From positions 2,852,001 through 2,916,000 of the forward strand of contig OZ251530.1 in the NCBI GenBank assembly GCA_965243095.1: 64,000 nt of DNA, read 5' to 3'. Positions within the stretch are counted from its first letter, which is position 1; every line of letters begins with the position of its first letter. The stretch is from VXYL01 sp965243095 (GTDB lineage: Bacteria > Pseudomonadota > Gammaproteobacteria > Pseudomonadales > Azotimanducaceae). The notes beneath the pieces are model-generated. The model did not search any database and was not told where the DNA came from. It saw only the letters and a list, made by a program, of their open reading frames with translations. Positions 27,616 through 38,100 of the stretch are shown piece after piece. The position numbers and the translations under genes were made by a program.

Positions 27616-29523
27616 TTAGCCGCTGTTCGCGCGCTGTTCCCCGCTCGGCGTATTGCGTCCGATGGTGGTGCGTAGGGTCTCGGTGCGCGGTGGCAGGCAC
27701 AGGTCGTCTTTGCAGGTTTGATAGGTGACGCGGGCGGTCACCGGAAGCTGCTCATCGGCTGTATCGGTCACAGCCACGGGTTGCCGCCAAGTGACGCTGC
27801 CTTCGTAGATGTCGTAAACGCCTTTGTAGTGATGCGGGGGCAGGACCAAGTCGCCCGCGAGTGAGACCGCCGGCGGCAAATCGAACGCCACGTTCGTCTC
27901 CGTCATGCCGTGCGGCGCGTTGCGGCCCGTCGGCGCGTAGACGTACCAGCCGTCGCGCATGGCGAAACGCACCTGCAACGTCGGTCGGCCGCCGTGCTCG
28001 GTCGCTTCGACGGCCACGCGCACCGGCGCGGCGGGAGCGGTTGGCGCGGCGGCGATGGCTGCGGCGCTGTTCGCCGGCGGCGGCAAGGCGGCGCTGGCGT
28101 CTTCCGGGCGACTGCCGAGCATCACGTAGACGCGGCCTTGGTGGCGCATGGTGAGCCAGTGCTCCTTGCCCTCCTTGTACAGCCGGCCGATGGTGTCCTC
28201 CCAATACTCCACATTGAACGCCAGCAGCTCTTCGGCTTCCTTCTCGCTCATGCCGTTGGCGCGCAGCCGGGCAAGCTGCAAGGATTCGGCGGTGGGCTTG
28301 GGGCGGGGAGGGTAGAGCCCCGGATCCTTGCCGGCGCTCTCCACGCCGGTGACGTCCTCCCATTCCCACGAGAGCTCGTCGCTGAACTCGCCATCGTTCA
28401 CGGTGGCCACGCTGGCGCCGATGATGAGGTCCTGCACGCCGTCGCGGTTCCAATCGTCCACGTAGACGCGCGGGCCGCTGCCCGGCAGCGCTTTCGCGCC
28501 GTCGGCGGTGGCGAGCAGATCCACGCCGCTGTGGAAGCGGTGCCCGGCGGAGGTCTTGACGCCGCGGAAGAACGTGACGGCTTGGCTGGCCGGGTGGCGG
28601 TAGCTGGCGGTGACCAGCAGGTCGAGCACGCCGTCGCCGTTCCAGTCCACGACCACCGGGTTGGTCTTGCCGTCGCCGTCCGGTGGCGGCGACATGTCGG
28701 CCGGCGGGTGTTCGCTCGCCGGTTTGCGCAACACGCGCAGCGGCTCGCCGTTCACATCCAGCAGCAAACGGCGTTCCGCGAAGCTCGGCCGTTGCCGGCC
28801 GCCGATGTTCTCGCTGATGCGCAAGCCGCCGACGCCGCCGAGGATGAGGTCCAAGTCGCCATCGTCGTCGAAGTCGCCGAAACTGGCGGAGGAATACGCC
28901 CAGTAGTCGAAGGTGCCGATGTCGCCCGGTTCGCCTTCGTAGTCGCCGAATTGCGGCAAGCCGTTGGACGCGGGGTCGCCTTCTTGCGGAAGCTGGACGC
29001 CCGGCAGAAAACCGTTCGCGGCGCCGCGAAACCACGTCACCTCGCCCGGGTGGTATTGACCGGTGATGATGTCCTTGCGGCCGTCCGCGTCCAAGTCGAA
29101 GAAGAACGGCGTGAAGCCGATGCAGCACCACTGCGGCACCTCCATGATGGTGCCTTGCGTATCCCGCGCCCATGTGAACCCCGCGCCGAACTTCGGGCTG
29201 GCGTCCGTGCCGATGTTCCTGTGTACCCGGATGCTCGAACCCTCGGCGCCCATGGGGAAGTCCTCGGAGTTGGTCTCGAACTCGCCCACCAGCAGATCGC
29301 GCTTCCCGTCGCCGTCCCAATCCCACAGCGCCGGCGCGGCCAAGCCGTGCTTCTCCGTACGCACCGGCGCCTCGCCGGCCATGACCAAAAACGGCGGCCC
29401 GAGTTGCGGCACCCCCGGGATGTCCGCGCCGACGATGTCGGGAAAGCGCATTTCGTCCGCCAGCGGCGCGAAGGCCACCAGCATCCCTACGAAGACCGCA
29501 AGGCACTGTGCGTATTTGCTCAC
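27616..29523 (-). CDS. Exported FG-GAP repeat protein fused to a DsbD N-terminal-like domain
   Basis: 635 residues from the GTG at 29523, preceded by GGGAG six bases upstream; an ATG at 29559 would start 12 codons earlier inside sequence next to a repeat. A signal peptide (CLAVFVGMLVAFAPLADE) leads into FG-GAP/VCBS loops (DWDGDGKRDLLVG, DLDADGRKDIITG, DFDDDGDLDLILGG, DWNGDGVLDLLV, DWNRDGVQDLIIG). The C-terminal about 110 residues resemble the DsbD alpha domain: RDGWYVYAPTG, WRQPVAV and YQTCKDDLCLPP, with the redox Cys pair split by five residues. In DsbD that domain passes electrons to periplasmic partners, but no DsbD membrane or gamma domain is present here. Confidence 0.88.
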   Translation of the reverse strand: MSKYAQCLAVFVGMLVAFAPLADEMRFPDIVGADIPGVPQLGPPFLVMAGEAPVRTEKHGLAAPALWDWDGDGKRDLLVGEFETNSEDFPMGAEGSSIRVHRNIGTDASPKFGAGFTWARDTQGTIMEVPQWCCIGFTPFFFDLDADGRKDIITGQYHPGEVTWFRGAANGFLPGVQLPQEGDPASNGLPQFGDYEGEPGDIGTFDYWAYSSASFGDFDDDGDLDLILGGVGGLRISENIGGRQRPSFAERRLLLDVNGEPLRVLRKPASEHPPADMSPPPDGDGKTNPVVVDWNGDGVLDLLVTASYRHPASQAVTFFRGVKTSAGHRFHSGVDLLATADGAKALPGSGPRVYVDDWNRDGVQDLIIGASVATVNDGEFSDELSWEWEDVTGVESAGKDPGLYPPRPKPTAESLQLARLRANGMSEKEAEELLAFNVEYWEDTIGRLYKEGKEHWLTMRHQGRVYVMLGSRPEDASAALPPPANSAAAIAAAPTAPAAPVRVAVEATEHGGRPTLQVRFAMRDGWYVYAPTGRNAPHGMTETNVAFDLPPAVSLAGDLVLPPHHYKGVYDIYEGSVTWRQPVAVTDTADEQLPVTARVTYQTCKDDLCLPPRTETLRTTIGRNTPSGEQRANSG

Positions 29524-29569
29524 GATTGGCTCCCGTTGCGAGGGCCGGCAGTATGCCATGTTGCGCCGA

Positions 29570-29615
29570 CCTGGGAGCGCGGGCGTCTCGCCCGCATGCA
29601 GGCGGAACGCCTGCC
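29570..29615. repeat. Palindromic interspersed repeat, copy 3 (right end degenerate)
   Basis: The left half is intact (CCTGGGAGCG, then GCGGGCG-TCT-CGCCCGC). The right half keeps its hairpin (GCAGGCG-GAA-CGCCTGC) but lacks the terminal CTCCCAGG. It lies between the restriction-modification gene and the FG-GAP/DsbD gene. Confidence 0.8.
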
Positions 29616-29641
29616 ACCAGTTGCCCCGTCGCCAGCTTCGA

Positions 29642-31972
29642 TCACTGTCTGCCTAGGTTGCAGGAGTAGCGCAGCCCGCCGATGTAGCGCTCCATGTACT
29701 CCCAATCCGGTTCGCCTCGCTTGGTGCAGGGAAGCCGCAGGGATTCGCGTCGGAGGCGCTTCTGGGCGCGTTTCAGGCCGTAGTTGTAGCGGTACTGTTC
29801 CATGTTGAGGATGGTCACGAGGAACATCGCCACGGGCGCGGTCATGTGAAAGAGCGGCGTGAGCTTCTCGACGTGGTCGGAAGCGAGAAACGGCTTCTCT
29901 TGGTAGGCGCAATATCCTACGACGGCGCTGTCGACGGTGATGACGCCGCCGGCCTCGGTGGACTTGCCGTAGAACCCATCGGTGCCATTGTTGGTCGCCT
30001 GCGTCGTGACATAGGGAAAGGCCCCATGCTCAATGTACGCCAACTCCCTCGGTGGCGTGGTTGCCGTGCCCGTCACGCTGAACAAATCTGTCAAGGCGAA
30101 TCGCCGCCAGCTCGACGGGTCGACCAAGCGCTTGTGCTTCGGCTCGATTCCGTCGTCGCTCACGGTGCCAAGCTGGCGGCTGTGAAATAGAAAGGTGGAG
30201 TAGTCGTGCAGCGTGTTCTCAAACAGCTCGTCCGCAACCGCGGAATAGTCCGTTTGCATGTACGCTTCCGCGACCCATTCGTCGTCGGCGCCCAAGGGCA
30301 CGTTCACGCTCAACCCGGGCGTGGCGCGGCGATTGAGGTAGTGCTCCAGCCACGTTTTCTTTGTGTGTTCCCATCGGCCTCGGACATCCTGACGCCCGCC
30401 GATCTTGCGCTTCTCGAAGCCATCGTCTTTGAAATACCCGAGAAAGACCTCTTTCTCCTGGGGATGTGGCTTGTGGGCCGTGAATACCATCACACACGAA
30501 ACCACGCCCACCTTGGAGTTGAAAAACAGCTCGTTCGGCATGGAGCAGACCGCCTCCAGAGTGTGGCTGCGCAGCAACTCGCGCTTGCAGTCGGCGATTC
30601 TGCCGTGCTGTGCCAGCGCGGACTGCATTGGCACGATGGCGACGCACGTTGCGCCCGGATGTAAACAGCGAAGATTGGCGGCGACGAAGTTCAGCTCTTC
30701 AACATCCCGTTTCTTGTCGGCCTTGTACGGTGGATTGAGCAAACCGACTGTCGGTTTGAGGCCCGCAATGCGTTGCATGTTCCCCTCGTCGAAGCAGCTT
30801 CCGTGCAGGATGTTCGTTTTGCCGTCCTGATGGATGAACATGTTGGACACCGCCAACGGATAGATGTTCGACTGCAGCTCGATTCCGTGTAGCTGCGATT
30901 GCTTGATCCGGCGCTCGATTTTCGCGTTGCCTTTCGCATCCGCCATCATCTTCTTCATGGCGCTGATCAGGAAGCCGCCAGTGCCGGCGCAGCTATCGTA
31001 CACGATGGACTTGGCGTTGACGCGCGCCAAATCGGCAAACAGTTCCGTGATGTGCGGCGGCGTGAGCACGATGCCCAAGCCCTTGTCGCTGTTCGCGTGC
31101 CGCAGGAACTCCACATAGAGGGAACCAAGAACGTCGCGGTATTGGTGCGTCTTGCGGAACGAATTCACGTTTTCGTCAATGCTGTCGATGACTTCCCTGA
31201 GCTTCGCAGGTTCGGCGGCCAGCACGGGGGAAGTGGGCAGAAAGCCGAACCCTTGCCCGATCACCGCGACTCGAGAATCGTCCAATCCGGCGTCTCGTAG
31301 GCTCTGGATTGCGGCGCTGGTTGTCATTTCCGCGAGCACCTTGGGGTCGAGTTCCGCAGGATACGCCTTCTTGAATGAAGGCCGTTCCAGCGCGATGAGT
31401 ATTGCGCTGATGAGCAACGCACGATGTCCTTCCCCTACTTTGTAGATATGGAGGGTATCGTTGAGTTCGGCGATGAACACCTGCAGGGACGCGAAATCCT
31501 GCCGATACTTGGCGTCGTCGTTGCGGTACCCCGCGATGTACTCCTTCGGCGTAAGCAGTTCCTCGCCGAAGATCTTTCTGGCGCTGTGCTCCGATCGGAG
31601 ATGCAGGAAATGCGATACGCGGTGGTGTTTGGCGGTTCCGCTGACGGCTATGGCCAGAACGTCGATGTCTTTGGCCAAGTGGGATGCGTAGTACAGTGCG
31701 CCATCCACCGCGTAGTCCGCGTAGGCGTCTTGATCGGCGCTCTGGTGGTGTGAGATCCGCGCCTTGCACTCGACGACGACGAGCAATTCTGGTTCATCCG
31801 CCAGATGCATGATGAAGTCGGGCCGGCCGACGCCGGCACCGGATTTCGACGCGCCCCGAAGAAGCCTTGCAATGCGAGGGGAGGCCGACCCCTGTTCCTC
31901 AAGCGCCACCTCGCCTTCGTAGGCCGAGAAGTGGCGTCTGACAATGGCTTCGGTTTGTCGCTCGTTTGGCAT
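29642..31972 (-). CDS. Single-chain restriction-modification-like protein: nuclease, N6-adenine methylase and specificity domain
   Basis: 776 residues from the ATG at 31972, nine bases after AGGAGG; an ATG at 31979-31981 abuts that motif and is less likely. Residues about 49-72 hold a PD-(D/E)xK nuclease-like signature (RPDFIMH, then VVVECKAR: D52, E68, K70). The central part is an HsdM-type methylase with the SAM-binding DSCAGTGG (326-333) and catalytic NPPY (413-416). The C-terminal about 150 residues resemble a type I specificity half (SSWRRFALTDLFSV, FPYVTTQATNNGTDGFYGKS). The layout fits type IIG-like enzymes that cut and methylate with one chain. The sequence is visibly less GC-biased than its neighbours, suggesting transfer. 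No separate hsdR or hsdS gene is nearby. Confidence 0.9.
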   Translation of the reverse strand: MPNERQTEAIVRRHFSAYEGEVALEEQGSASPRIARLLRGASKSGAGVGRPDFIMHLADEPELLVVVECKARISHHQSADQDAYADYAVDGALYYASHLAKDIDVLAIAVSGTAKHHRVSHFLHLRSEHSARKIFGEELLTPKEYIAGYRNDDAKYRQDFASLQVFIAELNDTLHIYKVGEGHRALLISAILIALERPSFKKAYPAELDPKVLAEMTTSAAIQSLRDAGLDDSRVAVIGQGFGFLPTSPVLAAEPAKLREVIDSIDENVNSFRKTHQYRDVLGSLYVEFLRHANSDKGLGIVLTPPHITELFADLARVNAKSIVYDSCAGTGGFLISAMKKMMADAKGNAKIERRIKQSQLHGIELQSNIYPLAVSNMFIHQDGKTNILHGSCFDEGNMQRIAGLKPTVGLLNPPYKADKKRDVEELNFVAANLRCLHPGATCVAIVPMQSALAQHGRIADCKRELLRSHTLEAVCSMPNELFFNSKVGVVSCVMVFTAHKPHPQEKEVFLGYFKDDGFEKRKIGGRQDVRGRWEHTKKTWLEHYLNRRATPGLSVNVPLGADDEWVAEAYMQTDYSAVADELFENTLHDYSTFLFHSRQLGTVSDDGIEPKHKRLVDPSSWRRFALTDLFSVTGTATTPPRELAYIEHGAFPYVTTQATNNGTDGFYGKSTEAGGVITVDSAVVGYCAYQEKPFLASDHVEKLTPLFHMTAPVAMFLVTILNMEQYRYNYGLKRAQKRLRRESLRLPCTKRGEPDWEYMERYIGGLRYSCNLGRQ

Positions 31973-32039
31973 GGCTAACATCCTCCTTCCTCGTCGCTCA
32001 TGGCCGCTTGGGCTGCCGTTGATCGCGCGCCCGCTGAAA

Positions 32040-32055
32040 CTGTAACCATATACAG
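32040..32055. promoter_or_regulatory. LexA-type operator (SOS box)
   Basis: CTGTAACCATATACAG fits CTGT-N8-ACAG and matches 13 of 16 positions of the E. coli consensus CTGTATATATATACAG. It overlaps the -10 box of the promoter reading towards the restriction-modification gene, the usual arrangement for LexA repression. The functional claim is inference. Confidence 0.7.
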
Positions 32056-32073
32056 CTTATGCGGGCGCGTCAA
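32045..32073 (-). promoter_or_regulatory. Predicted sigma70 promoter for the restriction-modification gene
   Basis: On the minus strand, TTGACG (32073-32068) and TATGGT (32050-32045) are spaced by 17 bases. The predicted start lies about 66 bases before the ATG at 31972. The LexA-type box covers the -10 element. Confidence 0.65.
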
Positions 32074-32105
32074 CAGCAAGTGGCGGGGCAGTGCGGGGCA
32101 GGCGG

Positions 32106-35100
32106 CTAGCCGGTGGGATCCACGCCCAGTCGGCGGCGGGCGTTTTCGGTGGTGGTGAGGCGGGCGGTCAGGTCGGCGGCGTAGGCTGCGTCGCCGCGGG
32201 CTTCGGCAAGCGATAGCAGGGCGCGGAGGAGGGGGGCGCTGTTGCCTTGGTCGGCCAGTCGGCCCATTTGCAACGCCGCTTCCGGTTCGCCGGCGTTCGC
32301 TAGGGCTTGCAGCAGCGCGACTTCTTGGGCGGCGGTTAGGGTGCCTTGGGAGAGCACTTGCTCGGCCATCGTGGGTGGCAAAGGTTGCCCGCTGCGCAGC
32401 GTCAGCAGCGCGATGTTGCGCAAGGTTGCTGGGTCGGCTTCGTTCTTCGCGCCGGTGGCTTGTTCCGCCAGCGCGGTAACCACTTGCCGGGCGGCGTCCG
32501 CCTCGCCGCCTTGCTGCAACTGCAGGGCGCAAAGCAGCAGGGCGTCGGCGATGCGGGTGCGGGCGGTCTCGTCGTCGGTTTCGTCGAACCAGCGGAGTAG
32601 GGCCTCGGCGGCGGCGCGCGTCCACTGCGCGGCGGCCGGCCATGCGTCGGGCCCGCTGGAAGGGAACACGCGCTCGCGCTCGGTCATGAGCGTCGCCAAA
32701 GCGCCCACGTCTTCGCGCGAGGACGATAGGCCGTACAACGCCGGCAGCCGATAGGCGGCCATGGGCCGGTTGCGGAGTTCCTCATCGGCAACGGGGGCGG
32801 GCGCCGCGACCACGGTGCGCAGCGTCGCCAGCGCCGCCTCGGTCTCGCCGGCCTTGGCCTGCAGGCGCAGCAGTTCGATGGCGCGGTGCGCGTCGTGGGG
32901 TTTCAGCGGTGGGGCCAGCGGGGATGTTTCGGCGACTAAGCCGGCGGCCGCTTGGATCGCCTCGGCCGGCGGCAACACTTCGCCAAAGCCCTTCAGCGCC
33001 AAGGCGTGGAAGTAGGCGTCCGTCGTCGGATGCGCCACCAAGGGGCGGAACAGGGCGAGCACGCCGCGCGCCCATTCGGGTGCCGCTTCGGGCAGCCGTT
33101 TGGCCACTTCCGCGATCAATGCCGCGCAATCGATCAGGTCGTTGTCGGAGAGCGAGAAGGAACGCGCCGCGTCCGCGAACTCGTCGTGGTGGTTGAGACG
33201 CGCCGCGACGGCCGAATAGTATGTGGCGGCTTCTTGTTTGGCGTCGCTCTTGGCGTGCAATCGCGCCGCCAGCAACAGCTCCAGGACGGTTGGCTCGTCG
33301 ATTTGGGCGAAGCGGGCGGCGAAGGCTTCGTGCAGGGCCGCGGGAAGCGCCGCGTCTTGGTTCTCCCGCAGCATCATCCACACGGCGAACTCGTGCTCGC
33401 CGATGCGGTCTTCGCGCAATGCCGAGTCGAGTTCCCGCGCGAGCTGCTCGCTGGTTTCGCCGGCCGCCAAGGCGTCCGCCAAAAACTGGTACAGATTGCC
33501 GGCCGTGCGCCGCGCTTTGGGCGCAAGCGCCCGGGTGTAGAGGTCCAACTCGGCGGCGCTCTCCGGCAACTGCGCGAGCGCGTCGAACAGCAGGGCGTCC
33601 TCGGCGGCGTCGGAGTCGGCGTCCAAGATGTCGCCGATGCGCACACCGCCGGCGCCGGGGTAGTACAGGGCAAAGCCATCGCCGTCGGCCGCCAAGCGAG
33701 TGGCCAACAACTGCGTGGTGGCCGCTGGGCCGAGGAAACGCGGGGAGCTGTCGTCGCCCGGCAGCAGCGCGCCGCGCCACACGCCGCGCAGGACGTTTGG
33801 CAGCTCCTCGCTTTGCGCCGCAACGCCCGGCGCGTCTTGCGCTGTTGCGCCGGGGGCGTCGTTCCCGCTGGGCGCGGCCAACGCCCGCAACTGCCCGATG
33901 CCGCGCTCGACTGGTTTCGACCAGAAGCTGTAGCCGCGGCCGATGGGCTTGGGGTAGAGGTGCTGGAAAATCCGTAGGCCGCTGCCCCACTGCCCGCGGT
34001 TCGGCGCTTGCGCCTTGCGCACGAGATCGTCGATCACCGTCGGGTCGCGCAGATCCGTGCCGCCGTCGGTGGCGAGGGCGAGCGCCGCGCCGTAGCGGCC
34101 TTCTTCAAGGTAGTGGAAATACAAGCCCGCACGCGCGAACTCCGCCCGCTTGTCGCGCTCGACGAAGGCGACGAGCGCCTGCTCGGCGGCGCCGCGTTCG
34201 TCCAATTGCAGCAAGACGTGTGCCAGCTCGTCGCGGTAGCGCGAGTCGTCCGGGAAGGCGGCGACCAAATCGCGCAACAGGGCCGCTTGTTCGCGGGTCG
34301 GCGCGTTGAAGCCCGGAAACTCCATGTCGTACACCGAGCGGGCGATTTCGGCGTCCACCGCCTCGCCGCTTCGCAGGCGGTCGAAAAAGCGCTCGCGCTC
34401 GCCGGCGAAACGAGCGTCCAAACCTTCCTGCGGGCCGAAATAGTAGCCGGCGCGCCAAAGTCCCGCCTGCGTCAAACGCAGCAGTGCGCGGAAGCCAACG
34501 TCCGGGGTGCCTTCGTGCAGTTCCCGGATGGTCGCCGCCATGTTCTCCAACGGCAGGCTCGCCCGGCGCTGCCAACTGGCGGCCAACTCGTAAAGCGCTG
34601 GCCGGCTGTCCGGATGCGGCGTCGCCAAGAACATCGCCGCCACGTTCATGCGGCCGAACGGGCTGGTGGTGTCGTCCATCTTGGCGAGCATGGTGTTGGC
34701 GGCCTCCAACACGGCCGCTTGTTGATCGGCGTTGAGCGGCTTGGCCACCAAGTCCGTGAACATCTCGCCTAGCTGCCGGTCGAGGGACGGGTTCGCCGGC
34801 CCCGCCGCCGTGCGCGCCATGAACGCCACTTGGCCGTCCAAGTCGAGCTTGGCTTGCGCGTAGCGCCAGAAACCCTCCGCGCTTCGGTAAGCTCGCGGCG
34901 AACTGGCGAGGGTTTGCGCGGCGCGGCTGGTGAGCAGGGTGGGGAGGACGTCCGCACTCACCACGTCCACGCCGAGGCGTTCCTCCATTTCGAGCACCAG
35001 ATCGGTGCTCTCGCCGATCAAGGAGAGCAGGCCGGCCTCGTCGTCGCGCAACGTGGGCAGGACGCTGCGCGCCAGGCGTTCGAACGCGGGGGGCGTCAAC

Positions 35101-38100
35101 AGATGCCAAGCGTAGGCCAAGCCCTCGCGCACCTTGCCGGCGGCGATGCGGGCGGCGAAGCGCTCCTCCAACGTGGCTTCGTCGCCGAGGAGCTTGGCCA
35201 GCCGCACCACGAGGCCGAAGTCGTCTCCTTGCTCCGCGAGCGCCAATTGGCGGCGTAGCAGGGGCGTTTCCGGGGCCGCCGCCGGGGCTTGTTCGCTCGC
35301 TTGGAAATTGACTAGCGCGGCGTCGATGTGATCTTCCAGCGACTGCCCGATGTCGCCGCCGGTGCGTTGCGCCACCCGCCGCGCGAACTCGGTGGCGCGG
35401 TAGAGGCGCGGGAACTCCACGATCGCCGGCGGCCCGTCGGTGCCGACGGGGCCGTCCTCGCCGACTTGCGGCCGCTCTTGCGCCACGGCGGCCGCGGCGT
35501 CGTCGATCAAGACGTACAGGGGTTGCAGGCGGTCGCGCGCATTCGCCCGGTTCTCCGGCCAAGTGATGAGGAAGCCCTGCGCCAAGCACTCGAAGTAGTT
35601 GCGATATTCGCGGGTGACGCTGGTGTCCGGGCCGAGGCCGAGCATGGCCATCGGCGAACGGCCGGCGCCTGGCCGCACCGCCGGCTTGGTGATCGCCTGG
35701 GCGCGCAGCACCGCGTCCAAGCCGCGCCAATACAGGCGATTGGCCACGTCGTCCTGCCCTTGGGCTTCGCGCAGCATCGCCGTGCGCGCCAGCAGCGAGA
35801 GGTTGTCGCGGTTGACGTTCAGCGCCCGGTTGTAGTGGACGAGGGCTTGTTGCGCGTGGCCGGCGTCGTGCAGCAGATCGGCCTTGGTCTTGTCCACGTC
35901 GATGAGGCCGGTGATGTCGTCGATGCGGTCGAACGCCCGCCCGGCGCCGGCCAGGTCGCCGCGGCCGAGCAGCACGCCGCCGAGGTCGATGTACACCTCC
36001 GGCGGCAGCGCTTGGCGCAAGCCGATGAGCCGCCGGCCGTGAATCAGGTGCCGCTCGGCGTCGCCGCCGCCGGTGCTGAAGCCGCCGAAGCCGGTGTTGG
36101 GCGTGGCGAGCGTCACCAGCTCGCGCAACACCGCCGGGCGGCGCAGGCCGGCTTGCGAGAGCGCGTTCTCCAGCGCCAGGAACTCGCCCTCGGTGTCGCC
36201 GATTTCCTGCGCGATGTCGGCGAGCAGGCGGTAGAGGTAGAACTTGTCGTCGCGCCCGGTGACGCGCTCCAGAATCACCCGATGCGTCCAGCGGAAGGTG
36301 GCTTGCAGCCCCGGCGTCAGCTCCTCGTCGAAGGCGCGCGCGCCGATCATGTTGATGATGCCGTCCACGGCGACGACGAAGGCATTGTCGTCGGCCGCGT
36401 GTTCGGCGGCGTACTGCAGCAGCGCGACGGCTTCGTCGCGCCGTCCGGCGTTCTTCATCAGATCCGCCATCAACAGCAGGTTGTCGCTGTTCTCCGGCTG
36501 CTCCACCAAGGCGCGGCGGTAGCTGGCGATGGCCTCGTCGCTGAAGCCGCCCAGGGAGAGGATGCCGGCCTCGAACTCGCCGGAGACGCTCTGCTCGTCG
36601 AAGGCGCGCAAACGCCCCAGCCAACGCTGTATCTCGCCGAAGCGCTCGTCGGAATCCTCCGCCAAGTCGTGCGCGAGCATGTTGAGCACGATGTTCTGCA
36701 CATGCTCCAGCTCGTTCTCGGCGTCCACCCGCACCAGTTGGCGGAGCACGCGGTCGTAGGCGTCGTGATCGGCCACCATGCGGTACACCTGCCCCAAACG
36801 GCGCAGCCGCTCGGCCTCGCCCGTGCCGCTCTGGGCGGCGTAGGCGTCGATGATCTCGGTGGCGGAGAGCGAATCGCCGACCTCGGTGTAGATGCGCACC
36901 AGGAGGTTCATCTCGTTGCGGTCGGCTTCGCCCAGATAGAGCTTGTCTTCCAGTTCCACCGCCACGTCCGCCAACACGTTCAGTTCGGCGGCCAGCAGCA
37001 TGAGCTGGTCCTCGGCCAGCGACCGGCGGGCGGCGCTTTTCACGTCCAGCCACAGTTCGCGCCACGCCGCCAGCGCGTCCGCTTTGCGGTTCGCCACGCT
37101 GTAGAGCCACGCCAAGCGCATCCGCTCGTCGTAGCCGAGGCCGCCTTTGGCGTCGCGCAAGGCCTCCAGCAGGCGCACGGCGCGGGCCGGCTTGTTCATG
37201 CGCTCGTAGGCGTCGGCGAGATCGCGCACCGCGCCGTCGCCCGGCGGCAGGATGGCCTCCAGGCGCTGCAACGCCGCCAGCGCCTCGTCGTTGCGCCCGC
37301 GCGCGAAGCGGGCCTCGAACACGAACAGCAGCGCCGGGGCGGATTCGCCGGCGCCCGCCATGTGGCGTTCGATCATCGCCACCGCCGGTTCGACGAAGCC
37401 CATCTCGATCATGCGCTCGCCGCCTTCGAGCAAAACGTCGAGGCGCTCGGCGTTGGCGGTTTCCAAAGCGCTCCACACCGCCAGCGCCTCCTCCTCCGAG
37501 GCCATGTTCATGTGGTGGCCGGCCAAGCCGCCGTACCAGGCGACGGTGTGCGGCTCGGCGCGCATCAGGCGGCGGTACTCGGCCACCATGTCGGCGGGAC
37601 GGCCGGCGGCCTCGTAGAGCTGGACGAGGCGGCGGCGCGCGGCGATGTCCACGCTTTGGTCGGCCGCTTGGTAGAAGCCGATGGCCTCGTCGTAGCGCTG
37701 GGTTTCGATGAGCAGGTCCACGCGGGTGCGGGCGAGATCCCGCGCTCGCGAGACGGCATCCGGCGCGGTCTCGGGCGCGCTGTTGCCCATGCGTTCGTCG
37801 ATGGCGGCCAGCAAGTCGCCCAAGGCGTCGCCGCCGCGGTGCGCCTCCACCAGAATGGCCAGCGCGTAGAGGGCGTTGGCGCGCGGGCCGGCGGCGTCGA
37901 ACGCCCGCCAGGCTTCGGCTTGGGCGCGCGGCCAATCGGCGGCGGCGATGGCCCACTCGGCGAGGCGGATGTGCTGGCGGAACGGCGCGCCGAAGCCCTC
38001 GGCGGCTTGGTAGATGGAAAGCGCTTTGGCGGGGTGGCCGAGAATCCCCAGCGCCACGGCGGCGCGGTTGCGGTACGCCGCGTCGCCTTCGCTCGCCAGC

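Noticed and set aside
32047..32049. Possible 24-residue ORF starting inside the LexA box
   Set aside because: Its ATG is part of the predicted -10 element, so it would not be transcribed from that promoter, and it has no ribosome binding site.
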